Positions 1 to 7,696 of a DNA stretch of 7,888 nt are shown in pieces. Numbering within the stretch: the first letter of the stretch is position 1; each line of letters begins with the position of its first letter. Both the position numbers and the translations under genes were made by a program. The notes beneath the pieces were generated by a model, which was not told the origin of the DNA, did no database searches, and saw only the letters and a list, made by a program, of their open reading frames with translations. Source of the DNA: Synergistaceae bacterium (lineage in GTDB: Bacteria; Synergistota; Synergistia; Synergistales; Synergistaceae). The DNA is taken from positions 1 to 7,888 of the forward strand of contig JAISQP010000181.1 in assembly GCA_031274115.1 (NCBI GenBank), read 5' to 3'.

Positions 1-2
1 CA

Positions 3-569
3 AAGGAGATTGCGGACGCGATCGCGCCCTACGGCGTCTCCATCGCGCAGCACGGGATATCTGGCACGCCGTTCGACAAGGTCTCGAAGTTCTCGCGGTA
101 CGGCGTCAACAAGGGCAACGTGGCGACTCTCTTCCAGAACGTCGTCTTCGGGATAAAAATGGACCCTGAGACCGGCAACGCCGTGACCGTAGGAGGCGCC
201 TACATAAAGGAGAGCGACCGCGGAGTCTCCGACGCGCTCTGGCAGGAGATGGTCTCGCAGGCCGACGCGAAGGGGATGAGCAGGAAGAGCGGCGATTACA
301 AGAAACTGAACCTTCCGTTTCACGAGAGGATACTCTCGGAGCCGGATTATATCAAAGATCGCATAGTCGACGAGGTCGCGTATTGGGCCAGGCGCTTCAT
401 CAAGGCCTTTGGGGCGGAGGGCGCCGCCGAGAAGGTGGTCGAGGTCGCGCTGAGGAGGCCGGATCACAACTCCTCCCCGGAGAGGGTGATCCGGAGCCCG
501 AGGATCAAGTACGGCCCGGACCAGGCGCCGAACAAGCTGAAATCCAGCAGCGGCAGCTTCGACGATTGA
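3..569 (+). CDS. Class II fructose-bisphosphate aldolase family protein, C-terminal part (5' end off the window)
   Basis: The reading frame is open from the left edge to a TGA at 567-569, giving 188 residues. The GTG at 120 is internal, because aldolase-like sequence continues upstream of it. Class II aldolases use a metal ion, usually zinc, to cleave fructose-1,6-bisphosphate or a related ketose bisphosphate reversibly to DHAP and an aldehyde in the cytoplasm. Near the fragment's start, HGISG (His17) matches the HGGSG metal-ligand motif of E. coli FbaA. KGNVAT (Asn39) matches the KMNIDT active-site loop, and the His-to-Asn spacing of 22 residues is the same in both. About 145 residues follow this loop, roughly twice as many as in FbaA, and end in a polar Ser/Pro/Lys-rich tail. 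The protein is therefore a divergent or long-form member. The substrate (fructose versus tagatose bisphosphate or another) cannot be decided from this fragment. It converges on addA and is functionally unrelated to it. Confidence 0.8.
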   Translation, partial: KEIADAIAPYGVSIAQHGISGTPFDKVSKFSRYGVNKGNVATLFQNVVFGIKMDPETGNAVTVGGAYIKESDRGVSDALWQEMVSQADAKGMSRKSGDYKKLNLPFHERILSEPDYIKDRIVDEVAYWARRFIKAFGAEGAAEKVVEVALRRPDHNSSPERVIRSPRIKYGPDQAPNKLKSSSGSFDD

Positions 570-606
570 CGCCGTTTAGGGTGAAATAAAAAAACTTGCT
601 GGAGGT

Positions 607-669
607 CAAGGAGGCACAGCCTCCTTGCGGAGTGTGAGGCTGCGCCTCACGGTCCTGCCTTTGATTTTT
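607..669. terminator. Tandem-hairpin bidirectional terminator between convergent genes
   Basis: Two perfect hairpins sit in the gap between the aldolase gene and addA. Hairpin 1 is CAAGGAGGC (607-615), loop ACA, GCCTCCTTG (619-627). Hairpin 2 is GTGAGGC (634-640), loop TGC, GCCTCAC (644-650), which can be extended by GGA/TCC across a small internal loop. A T5 run (665-669) lies on the right for rightward transcripts. An A7 run (588-594), read as T7 on the minus strand, lies on the left for addA transcripts. Each tract is 12-15 nt from its nearest hairpin, so this is not a textbook L-shaped terminator. Outer pairing such as AGGCA (612-616) with TGCCT (656-660) could bring the tracts closer. 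The convergent location supports termination in both directions. The element may also belong to a dispersed repeat family. Confidence 0.6.
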
Positions 670-698
670 GAATGATAACACCGGCCCGCGAGGTTCGC

Positions 699-3600
699 TC
701 AGCGTGAATTACCGTTATTGCCAGAAGCGGTGCAGAACGACCTGAAGGGACAGCGCGGGCAGCGGTGGGCGGCGGGGTTGTAGGGGCCGGACGCGGCGTC
801 TTTGAGAACTTTGGAGATATTCCGTTCGATCGGGCCCCAGTCGTCCACGCTCCAGACCTCGAACATCGGGCCTCGGTCTTTGTCCGGACGCAGATAGACG
901 AGTCCGGCGTCGAACGGCTTGTTCCGTTCCCGGTCCCTGCAAGCCAGAGAGTAAAAATTTACCTGTTCCCGGTAGAGCTCGTCCGGCGCGCTCTCCGAGG
1001 GCGTTATCTTCCAGTCTCTGACGTGCCGCCCGTTTCCGTCCTCCCAGAAGAGGTCCACCGAGCCTGTCAGGCGCGCGCCGGAGTATGAAACCGAAAACGC
1101 TCTCTCCCTGTGCAGAAGGCCGCGGGAGATGAGTTCGCGAAGTTCTTCGCACTCGTCAGTCGCGGCAAATTTGCCAAGCCACTCGCGCAAGACCTCCCTG
1201 TTGCGCTTTATCGCGAAGGTTGGGCGCAGGAATGCCGGCATCCTCGAGTCGGCGCCATCGGGCGGAAGATTTTCGGGCAGGAGCGGTTCGAGGCCGCCGT
1301 GGCTCATGTCCCATATAGAAATCACCCAGTGCGCGAGAGAGCCGAGGTCCGCGCCTCCCCGGCCGTCCCCGGGCTCCGACCTCCACTTGAGTTCGCGCCC
1401 CTGTCTGAACCTCATTCTGTAAGCGGCTGGACACCACATGAAAAGCGAATACGCTGTGGCGGAGACGCCGGCGAGCGAAACCTCCCACCTGGCAGGGGCG
1501 CGAAGTGGCGAAGCGGGCGGTTCGATGGGGCGTGATTCGGGTCGCCGCGTCTCCTTCGGCGGCGTTTCGACATAGGTTACGGGAAATTTTTCGCCAGGCG
1601 TACCGTTTGCATGAAGCAGCCAGTCGATCCAGGAATTCCCCCGCGTTCCGTCGCTCGCGGAGCAGCAGATGAGACGGTCCCGCGCCCTTGTCATGGCTAC
1701 GTAAAGCAATCGCTCTTTTTCTTCTTTTTCCTCCAGTTCCTCCAGAAAGGAGTGCCATTTCGCCGTGACGGACTCGATGACGCGAGGCTGGGCGGCGCTT
1801 TTTTCACCGTCGTTATCCGCGCCGGAGAGGTTTTCCGTCACGGGGAGGTATTTCGCGACGACGCCAAGGCTTCTGGATACGGCAGCGCTTCCGGCGTTTT
1901 TTTGACTGACGCGAGTCTCCATGCCCATCAGAACTACCACCGGAAATTCCTGACCCTTCGAGGCGTGAATCGTCTTTACCTGCACGAAGTCGGAGTCCAG
2001 GTTCAGGGAATCGGGCTCGTCAGCCGGCGCTCCTCCTCTCATGGCGCGCCCAAGGTAGTCGGCGCAAGCGGACAAGCTGGCGCCGAGGGACGTCTCGTAG
2101 TCTCTCGCGATTTCGACGCCGCGGCGCACGTTGGCGAGAACCCGGAGGCGGACTTCGGCCTTGTACGCGGCGAGCCATGACGGGTCCTCCAGCAGTCCGA
2201 ATAGAGCCATGGACGGACCGGACAGCCTCGCCCGACGCCGGAGGCTCTCAAAGCGCGAGGCCTCCATGGGACGGCGTTCGGAAAAGGCTCTCCAGAGCGG
2301 CGATCCTTCGCGGTCAGGCAGCGTCATCAGTTCGAGAGCGGCGCCGGGGGGAGCGCCTGAGAACGGCGACTCTATCCAGCCGGCGAGAGCGTAGTCGTCC
2401 CACGGCTCATCGAGAGCGCGCAGCAGGTTTACTATATCGCGCGTCTCGCCTCTGTTGAAGAACTCCCTGCCGCTTCCGAAAACCGCCGGAATTCCGGCGG
2501 CCTCGAGCGACTCTTCGAGGATGAGGTACTGCGTCCTTGTGGGGACCAGTATCGCGACATCGCCCAGCTTCATCGGGCGGAGGCGCTTGCCCTCCTTGTC
2601 CCAGACCGGTTCTCCTTCGCCGGTCATAGCGAGCAGCCTCCGGGCGAGGGCGTCCGCAAGCGCTTTGCGTTTTTCGCCCATGAGGAGCTTTTGAGGCGGG
2701 TCTCCATCGCAGCCGGGTTCCGGCGCCGGAGTCTCCGGGCAAGGCTCGGACAAAGAGGCGGCGTCCGGCGCCTCTTTGTACAGAAGAATCTCGACAGGCG
2801 CCGCGAGTCCCTCGGTTTTTCCGTTATCTCCGCTGCGCTCGCTCCACCACGGCGCGTCAGTCGGCGCGAAGAGAGGCTCGTACCGAATCGAGGGACCCCC
2901 GGCCGCGCCGGTCACTCCGTTTTTCCATATATGACCGAAGACCCTGTTCACCGCGTCGATCATAGGTCCGCTCATGCGATAGCTGCATGAGAGGGGTATG
3001 TGAACGGCGCTTTCCTCTTCGCCGCGCCGCGCGCGGTCTATGTAATCCGCGAAGAGTCCCGGGTCCGCGTGGCGGAATCGATAGATGGACTGTTTTATGT
3101 CGCCTACGACGAACAGGGACCCGGCTTCGGAGGCGAGGGCGGAGATCATTGCGTCCTGCAGGCCGTCCGTGTCCTGGAATTCGTCGACCATCACGTGCCT
3201 GAAATTGCTCGCGTAACCGCCTGAGAGGATTTGCGCGGCGTACCGCACCAGGTCCGGGAAGGTCAGCCCGCCGGAGCTGGCGCGCGTCGCGTCCCAGCGC
3301 TCCCAGCCGATGGAGGCGACGGCCAGCAGCATCCCTCTCGACCTCGCCTCCCCGTCGGAATAAGGGGGCGAGCGGAAAAGTGTGGAGGATATATCCGCCA
3401 GAGGCTTGAACGCCTTCTTCCAGTCGGCCAGCTTCCCGCCAAGCGCGTCCTCGATGAGCGACTTCAAGCCTGATTTCCCCGGCAGGGGGGAGAGCGCGGC
3501 GTTGACGAGTTCGCACAAAAAGTCGCGCTGTTCCTCGGCGCTCCCGTCAGCGTCTTTCCACTTCAGCCACAACTCCCTCACTCTGACGGCGAAGGCGTTT

Positions 3601-4409
3601 TCTCCCTCGTTTATCAGCTCTGATTCTATGGCTGGGAAAATCGACCCGCGCCAGAGGCGCCAGACGTCTTGCCACTCGCCGGATAGAGACGACGCTATTC
3701 TGCGCTGCGCCGCATCCTCTTTGTCGCCGCTGAACGGGAAGAGGTCCCCGGGACGCCCGTTCATGCCGCCGAAGACCTCCCCGGAGTCCTTTGCGAGTTT
3801 TGTGAGGCGATCCGCGCCAAAGTGGTTTAAGAGGACCAGGAACTGCCGGGAGTTCATAATCTCCCCGACGCGTCCGCGCCACTCGTCCGACAGCCCCTGG
3901 GCCAGTCTGCCGGACGATAGCGCCTGGAGGTTCTGCCTGTAATCCTCCCAAAACTCGGCCTCCACCGCGTCCCCAATGAGCGACGCGCCGGGGTCTATGT
4001 CGAGGTCGAGCCCGGACTCGCGTATCACGCGGAGCGCGAACGAGTGTATGGTCGATATATAGGCTTCGTCAATGCGGTCCAAAGCGTCTCTGAGATGCCC
4101 GAGCCCGTCTCGGTCCGAATTGTACCAGTCCCGGAGCGTCATCCTTATCCGCTCACGCATCTCGTTTGCCGCGAGCTGGGTGAAGGTAAGGGTCAATATC
4201 TGCTCCACGCGGCATGAGGGATCCGTCGCCAGCAGCCACGCGAAGCGCCTCGCCAGCGTGTGCGTCTTTCCCGCGCCGGCGCCGGCGCTGACCACGGTCA
4301 GTTTGCGGCGGGACATGATAGCGAGTCTCTGCTCCTCGCGCTCCGACGCGATCAGGCTGAGAAGCGATTTCTCCCTGGACTGGGCCTCGCCGTCCGAAAA
4401 CTCACTCAT
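699..4409 (-). CDS. addA: AddA: ATP-dependent helicase/nuclease subunit A
   Basis: This 1236-aa protein is the motor and one of the two nucleases of the AddAB complex, which resects double-strand DNA ends to prepare RecA-dependent repair. Visible superfamily-1A helicase motifs are Q27, Walker A GAGAGKT (43-49), motif Ia TFTQLAANEM (75-84), Walker B VDEFQD (408-413), GDIKQSIYRFR (436-446), TIHASKGQEF (813-822) and LLYVAMTRARDRL (901-913). A Pro/Glu-rich linker lies around 546-573. The C-terminal RecB-type nuclease has His1027, Asp1119, DWK (1132-1134) and QVNFY (1149-1153), so it looks catalytically intact. Its D-to-DxK spacing of 13 matches that of E. coli RecB as I recall it. Unusually for AddA, Cys993 plus C-x2-C-x5-C at 1217, 1220 and 1226 form an AddB-like Fe-S clamp. 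The length is close to that of B. subtilis AddA (about 1230). The ATG overlaps the end of addB by 8 nt, which implies translational coupling. The gene ends at the convergent hairpin array. Confidence 0.95.
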   Translation of the reverse strand: MSEFSDGEAQSREKSLLSLIASEREEQRLAIMSRRKLTVVSAGAGAGKTHTLARRFAWLLATDPSCRVEQILTLTFTQLAANEMRERIRMTLRDWYNSDRDGLGHLRDALDRIDEAYISTIHSFALRVIRESGLDLDIDPGASLIGDAVEAEFWEDYRQNLQALSSGRLAQGLSDEWRGRVGEIMNSRQFLVLLNHFGADRLTKLAKDSGEVFGGMNGRPGDLFPFSGDKEDAAQRRIASSLSGEWQDVWRLWRGSIFPAIESELINEGENAFAVRVRELWLKWKDADGSAEEQRDFLCELVNAALSPLPGKSGLKSLIEDALGGKLADWKKAFKPLADISSTLFRSPPYSDGEARSRGMLLAVASIGWERWDATRASSGGLTFPDLVRYAAQILSGGYASNFRHVMVDEFQDTDGLQDAMISALASEAGSLFVVGDIKQSIYRFRHADPGLFADYIDRARRGEEESAVHIPLSCSYRMSGPMIDAVNRVFGHIWKNGVTGAAGGPSIRYEPLFAPTDAPWWSERSGDNGKTEGLAAPVEILLYKEAPDAASLSEPCPETPAPEPGCDGDPPQKLLMGEKRKALADALARRLLAMTGEGEPVWDKEGKRLRPMKLGDVAILVPTRTQYLILEESLEAAGIPAVFGSGREFFNRGETRDIVNLLRALDEPWDDYALAGWIESPFSGAPPGAALELMTLPDREGSPLWRAFSERRPMEASRFESLRRRARLSGPSMALFGLLEDPSWLAAYKAEVRLRVLANVRRGVEIARDYETSLGASLSACADYLGRAMRGGAPADEPDSLNLDSDFVQVKTIHASKGQEFPVVVLMGMETRVSQKNAGSAAVSRSLGVVAKYLPVTENLSGADNDGEKSAAQPRVIESVTAKWHSFLEELEEKEEKERLLYVAMTRARDRLICCSASDGTRGNSWIDWLLHANGTPGEKFPVTYVETPPKETRRPESRPIEPPASPLRAPARWEVSLAGVSATAYSLFMWCPAAYRMRFRQGRELKWRSEPGDGRGGADLGSLAHWVISIWDMSHGGLEPLLPENLPPDGADSRMPAFLRPTFAIKRNREVLREWLGKFAATDECEELRELISRGLLHRERAFSVSYSGARLTGSVDLFWEDGNGRHVRDWKITPSESAPDELYREQVNFYSLACRDRERNKPFDAGLVYLRPDKDRGPMFEVWSVDDWGPIERNISKVLKDAASGPYNPAAHRCPRCPFRSFCTASGNNGNSR

Positions 4410-7278
4410 CCCCTGCGCCTTCCTCCCCGCCGTCGAACGCGCCGTATCGCTCCGAACGTCTGCAGATCGTCCCCCAGAGGCATGAACTACAGCGCTCGGA
4501 GTCGTAATTAGCGGGGAACACTCCCGCGCCCGCGATCGAGTCGGCGAGCCTCATAGCGTCCTCGGCGGCGGATATTTTTTCGTCGACGCTATCGTCCTTT
4601 GTCCTAGAAGCACCCCTGTAAATACCCTCAACCTCGGGGGACCAACTGCCCCTTATCTTTCCGTCCCTGTGTCCGACGTACCCGAAGCCGGCCACGCTCT
4701 CGCCGGACGCCTTCAGTATCGCAGCGTAGCAGGCGAGTTGAAGACTGTCCTTATACTTTGAGCTTGCGCCGAGTTTGTAATCTATCAGGACGGCCCCGGC
4801 GCCGCTCCAGACGTCGAGCCGGTCGGCCCTTCCGGAGAAGACGGCGTTTTCGAGCTCGTAAGCGGGAAGATGCAGCTCGAACTCCGTTTTTACCCTCTTC
4901 AGTCCCGCGTTTGCCGCTCGCGCCTCCGCCTCGTCCTGAGCTTCGGCGGCAAGCGTCATGACGTCTTTCAGCCCGGCCAGAACGGGGACCGCGCTTCGCT
5001 CCCTGAGCTTAGGGTAACTCTCCGCGAGTCGCAGGAGCGACGCGTCCCATTCGGCAATCAGCGTCTGGACCAGCGGCGTCCGGCAGCCCCGTCCGATATA
5101 GGCGGTCCATATATCGCGCCAGAGTTCGTGCATCAAAGTCCCCTGAAAATCGCGCGCGAAGACGCCGATCTCGTCCCTCGGGGTTTCGAGGCGGGCGATG
5201 TGTCCGCACCAGTACGAAAACGGACAGTCGATGAGCTCGTCGATCGCGCTCGGCGCCATTTTTATCTTCCGCCCGGAGACGGGAAGCTCTCCCGGAGGCG
5301 CGGCGGGCCGCCTTGAAATTCTGACCGCTCTTGGAAAGGCGCCTCGCGGCGAAGCCTCGCGCAATAGGCGTTCATCCGGCGTCTGGATGATATCCCCCGC
5401 CTTTTTCCAACCCGAGGCCCCGTCCGAAACGAGCGATAGGACGAATGGAGAGTCGCCCTGCTCTCTTCCCTTTGAATCCGTCGCGGCGCGCGCCAATATG
5501 GAGATGTCGCTTCCGAGAGCCGTCAACCGGCGGAACAGCGCTTCCCTCTGCTCCCGCTTCTCGTGAAGGGTCGGCAGGTGAAACGACTCGCCGGCGCTGT
5601 TTATATCCTCTCTCAGCGGTCCGTCCAGGAGCGGGTGTTCGGAGAGCGCTCCCGGAAATCGCGTCGGGTCGGCGTCGGTGATTATCCACAATCTGTGAGA
5701 CGCAAGCACGGGAGGGGGCGAGTCGTATACCGATACGGCGCCGCGCAGCGGCTGCGGCAGCGCGGTAACCGCCTCTTTCGCCCAGTCCGAGAGGAAACCC
5801 ATGGCCTCCGCGCCCTCGAAGCGGACCGCTCCGGCGGGCCCGAGAGGGGATGATTGTTCCGAGAGCGCCCTAAGCTTTTGCTCGATCTCTAGGCGCGACG
5901 AGACGGTCTCGCGGACGGCAAAGTCCATGTTGGGGTCGTCTCCCGCCTCTAAAGCGGTCAAAGCCTCGCGCTCTTCGTCGAACAGAGCGAGCAGCGCGCC
6001 GAGAAGCTCCCGAGCGTCATGTCCGCCGGGAGAGTCCAGAAATTCGCAAAAAGAGTTCAGCCGCTCGAACAGAGAGAGAAGGGCGGGGTATGGCGTCAGG
6101 GCGTTACGCCAAGCGTTGCGTCCCTCCGGGAGATCATTCAGATCGAGAGGGCCTTCCGCGTCGCGCTTTACGATGTGCAGAGTCTTTCGGTAAGGCCAGT
6201 CAAGCGAGTATGCCTCCCAGGACTTCCTGACGAGCTCCATCACGGCGGTTTCGTAGACGCGCGTTTCCGCGCGCGACTGACGCGGAACGCCGTGTGAATC
6301 CAGCGCCGAGATCATAAACGGCAGACGCCCGCGGGGCGTCAATATGCCCGCGTCGAAGATAGCGCCGGGCTCGCGGAGGATTCGATACAGCGACCCCTCC
6401 CCCGACGCGGCCAGGGCCAGCTCGCGGGCTATCGCCTCATATTGGTCGAAAGCGTCGCGCGCGGTCAGAAAGGCGACCGCGCCCCCAGGTCCGTCGAGCG
6501 GCGATTTTGGCGCATCGAGCTGCGCGGAGAGATCGCGAAAATTTTCGAGCCCCGTCTCCGGGACGAAGAACTCCATTTTTACCCCAAGGCCGCGAAGCGT
6601 CCTCACGAGACGCAGTTGAGCGCCCGTCAGGGAGAGAAAGCCGACCCACGTGAGGACTTTCCCTTTCAGGCGTTCCGGCGCGCTATTCTCCAGCGAGGAC
6701 GCGAGCAGCGACGGAATTTGGGAGTTGTCGGCAAGCCCGTTCTCCTCCAGGTAAAACAAATAATCGGAGTAGAGCCTGTAAAGGAGATCTCTCTTCCCTC
6801 GCCCCGATCGCCCGCCGCCGTCGCCGCCTGAGCGAAGCAAGGCGTCCGGGTCGATACCCTCGAGAAGCAGCTCCCTGAGCGATGCGCTCAGAATGTCGAT
6901 AAAACCCCTCCTGCGAACCCCGCTCGGCAGTGCTTCTCCCAATCTGTCCAGTTCTTCGATATTTTTGTCCAGTATGAACCTGAGAATCAGCCGATGGTCC
7001 GGCGGGTCTATCTGACGCCGCAGTTCGCCCGGCGGCGTCAGCTTCGAGTACATCTCCGACCAGCTCCACACCTCCGGCCTCACGTCAAACGGATCGGACA
7101 GCACGGAAGCGCCGGCGCGCGTCATATCCGCCAACGCGTCCCGGCTCGACAGCGACGGGAGCATGTATACCGTCTCCGCTCCTCCGTCGCGCAAGTTTCT
7201 GAGAGCCCGCCCCAGCGCGCCGAGCTTCGAGTACCCGTGCAGATTAATCTTCCATGTCCCGGTATTCCTGGAAATCAT
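4402..7278 (-). CDS. addB: AddB: helicase-like/nuclease subunit B
   Basis: This 958-aa protein is the partner of AddA in the end-resection complex. In characterised AddAB its inactive helicase fold takes part in Chi recognition and its nuclease cuts the strand with the 5' end. The C-terminal RecB-type nuclease is clear: His717, Glu799, GRADRLD (816-822), DYK (833-835) and QLACY (847-851). The Fe-S staple is also present, with Cys685 in DCPFSYW and C-x2-C-x5-C at 930, 933 and 939. The N-terminus (HGYSKLGAL, 14-22) lies where AddB of Firmicutes has a GxxGxGKT P-loop, but the Lys and Thr are absent, so ATP binding here is doubtful. The protein is about 200 residues shorter than B. subtilis AddB. 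The chosen ATG lies inside the 3' end of the upstream 150-aa gene. It has no good Shine-Dalgarno sequence and no better in-frame start nearby, so coupled translation is likely. The stop overlaps the addA start. Confidence 0.9.
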   Translation of the reverse strand: MISRNTGTWKINLHGYSKLGALGRALRNLRDGGAETVYMLPSLSSRDALADMTRAGASVLSDPFDVRPEVWSWSEMYSKLTPPGELRRQIDPPDHRLILRFILDKNIEELDRLGEALPSGVRRRGFIDILSASLRELLLEGIDPDALLRSGGDGGGRSGRGKRDLLYRLYSDYLFYLEENGLADNSQIPSLLASSLENSAPERLKGKVLTWVGFLSLTGAQLRLVRTLRGLGVKMEFFVPETGLENFRDLSAQLDAPKSPLDGPGGAVAFLTARDAFDQYEAIARELALAASGEGSLYRILREPGAIFDAGILTPRGRLPFMISALDSHGVPRQSRAETRVYETAVMELVRKSWEAYSLDWPYRKTLHIVKRDAEGPLDLNDLPEGRNAWRNALTPYPALLSLFERLNSFCEFLDSPGGHDARELLGALLALFDEEREALTALEAGDDPNMDFAVRETVSSRLEIEQKLRALSEQSSPLGPAGAVRFEGAEAMGFLSDWAKEAVTALPQPLRGAVSVYDSPPPVLASHRLWIITDADPTRFPGALSEHPLLDGPLREDINSAGESFHLPTLHEKREQREALFRRLTALGSDISILARAATDSKGREQGDSPFVLSLVSDGASGWKKAGDIIQTPDERLLREASPRGAFPRAVRISRRPAAPPGELPVSGRKIKMAPSAIDELIDCPFSYWCGHIARLETPRDEIGVFARDFQGTLMHELWRDIWTAYIGRGCRTPLVQTLIAEWDASLLRLAESYPKLRERSAVPVLAGLKDVMTLAAEAQDEAEARAANAGLKRVKTEFELHLPAYELENAVFSGRADRLDVWSGAGAVLIDYKLGASSKYKDSLQLACYAAILKASGESVAGFGYVGHRDGKIRGSWSPEVEGIYRGASRTKDDSVDEKISAAEDAMRLADSIAGAGVFPANYDSERCSSCLWGTICRRSERYGAFDGGEEGAGDE
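4421..4426 (-). promoter_or_regulatory. Ribosome binding site of addA inside the end of addB
   Basis: On the minus strand this reads GGAGGA, within GGGGAGGAAGG, and ends 11 nt before the addA ATG (4409-4407). The spacing is slightly long but the match is strong. It supports the ATG whose first bases overlap the addB stop as ATGAGTGA. Confidence 0.55.
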
Positions 7279-7696
7279 GCCAATCGTCGTCGTGGACGAG
7301 AAGCTCCTCCTTTGTCTCGTCTCTGACGATCTCCTCTATTTTCTTCAAGGTCCTGCGGCGTACCATGTCTACCCTGTCACGGACAAATTGCTCGGCGGAG
7401 CCGGGCTTGATCTCGTCAAACGGAACCATGTCCTCCATCAGGCCTTCGACAAATTCGGATTTTATATCAATACGCAGAGCTCCCCATGGGGCGTCGTCGG
7501 ACTCTATATTTTCATCGCGGCGATTGAGGATAGTCTGGTAGATATAGATATTTTCGCCGCCGTCGTTAAATCGCGCCTGCATTTCGATGTAGTAGTTATT
7601 CGCGTCTGACTCGTTGTCATAAGCAGCGGTGAAAACGTGGCCATCTTCCTTCTTCACAATGACGACCCATATCTTTTCCTCTTTGTGAACAGGCAT
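7244..7696 (-). CDS. Uncharacterised acidic 150-aa protein, first gene before addBA
   Basis: I do not recognise a family for this 150-aa protein. It has no signal peptide and no membrane segment, so it is probably cytoplasmic. Residues 7-57 look like a small alternating strand/helix domain: a hydrophobic strand (IWVVIVKK), a strand (HVFTAAY), an aromatic helix (ANNYYIEMQARF) and a strand (ENIYIYQTIL). The middle is Asp/Glu-rich. Residues 101-133 are predicted to be a charged helix (FVRDRVDMVRRRTLKKIEEI), and the last 18 residues are strongly acidic and end in DMED. The start is secure because AAGGAGGTG stands 5 nt before the ATG. Its last 35 nt overlap addB, so the two are probably translated together. 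Sampled stretches are 42-57% GC, lower than addAB (about 68% in one sampled line). The position suggests co-expression with resection, but a role as an AddAB partner is only inferred. Confidence 0.8.
   Translation of the reverse strand: MPVHKEEKIWVVIVKKEDGHVFTAAYDNESDANNYYIEMQARFNDGGENIYIYQTILNRRDENIESDDAPWGALRIDIKSEFVEGLMEDMVPFDEIKPGSAEQFVRDRVDMVRRRTLKKIEEIVRDETKEELLVHDDDWHDFQEYRDMED

Noticed and set aside
120..122. GTG at 120 as the true start of the aldolase frame
   Set aside because: The frame is open to the left edge, and the HGISG metal-binding motif is encoded upstream of this codon, so it is internal.
670..700. Possible tRNA T-arm-like string (GAGGTTCGCTC) near the end of addA
   Set aside because: No acceptor, D or anticodon stems can be built around it and no CCA end is present.
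1611..2180. Long open frame (189 aa) on the plus strand antisense to addA
   Set aside because: It lies within the conserved helicase coding sequence, its translation is Arg/Gly-rich with no recognisable domain, and such antisense frames are common in GC-rich genes.
2857..3516. Minus-strand 219-aa frame overlapping addA in another phase
   Set aside because: It is out of phase with the Walker B and motif III region of addA and has an Arg-rich composition typical of a GC-rich shadow frame.
3382..3942. Plus-strand open frame (186 aa) antisense to addA
   Set aside because: It is Ser/Arg/Pro-rich translation with no domain and no ribosome binding site noted, and it lies wholly inside addA.
7163..7609. 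Plus-strand 148-aa frame opposite the 150-aa gene
   Set aside because: The minus-strand gene has a near-perfect Shine-Dalgarno site and operon context. The plus-strand frame has neither and runs across the gene boundary into addB.
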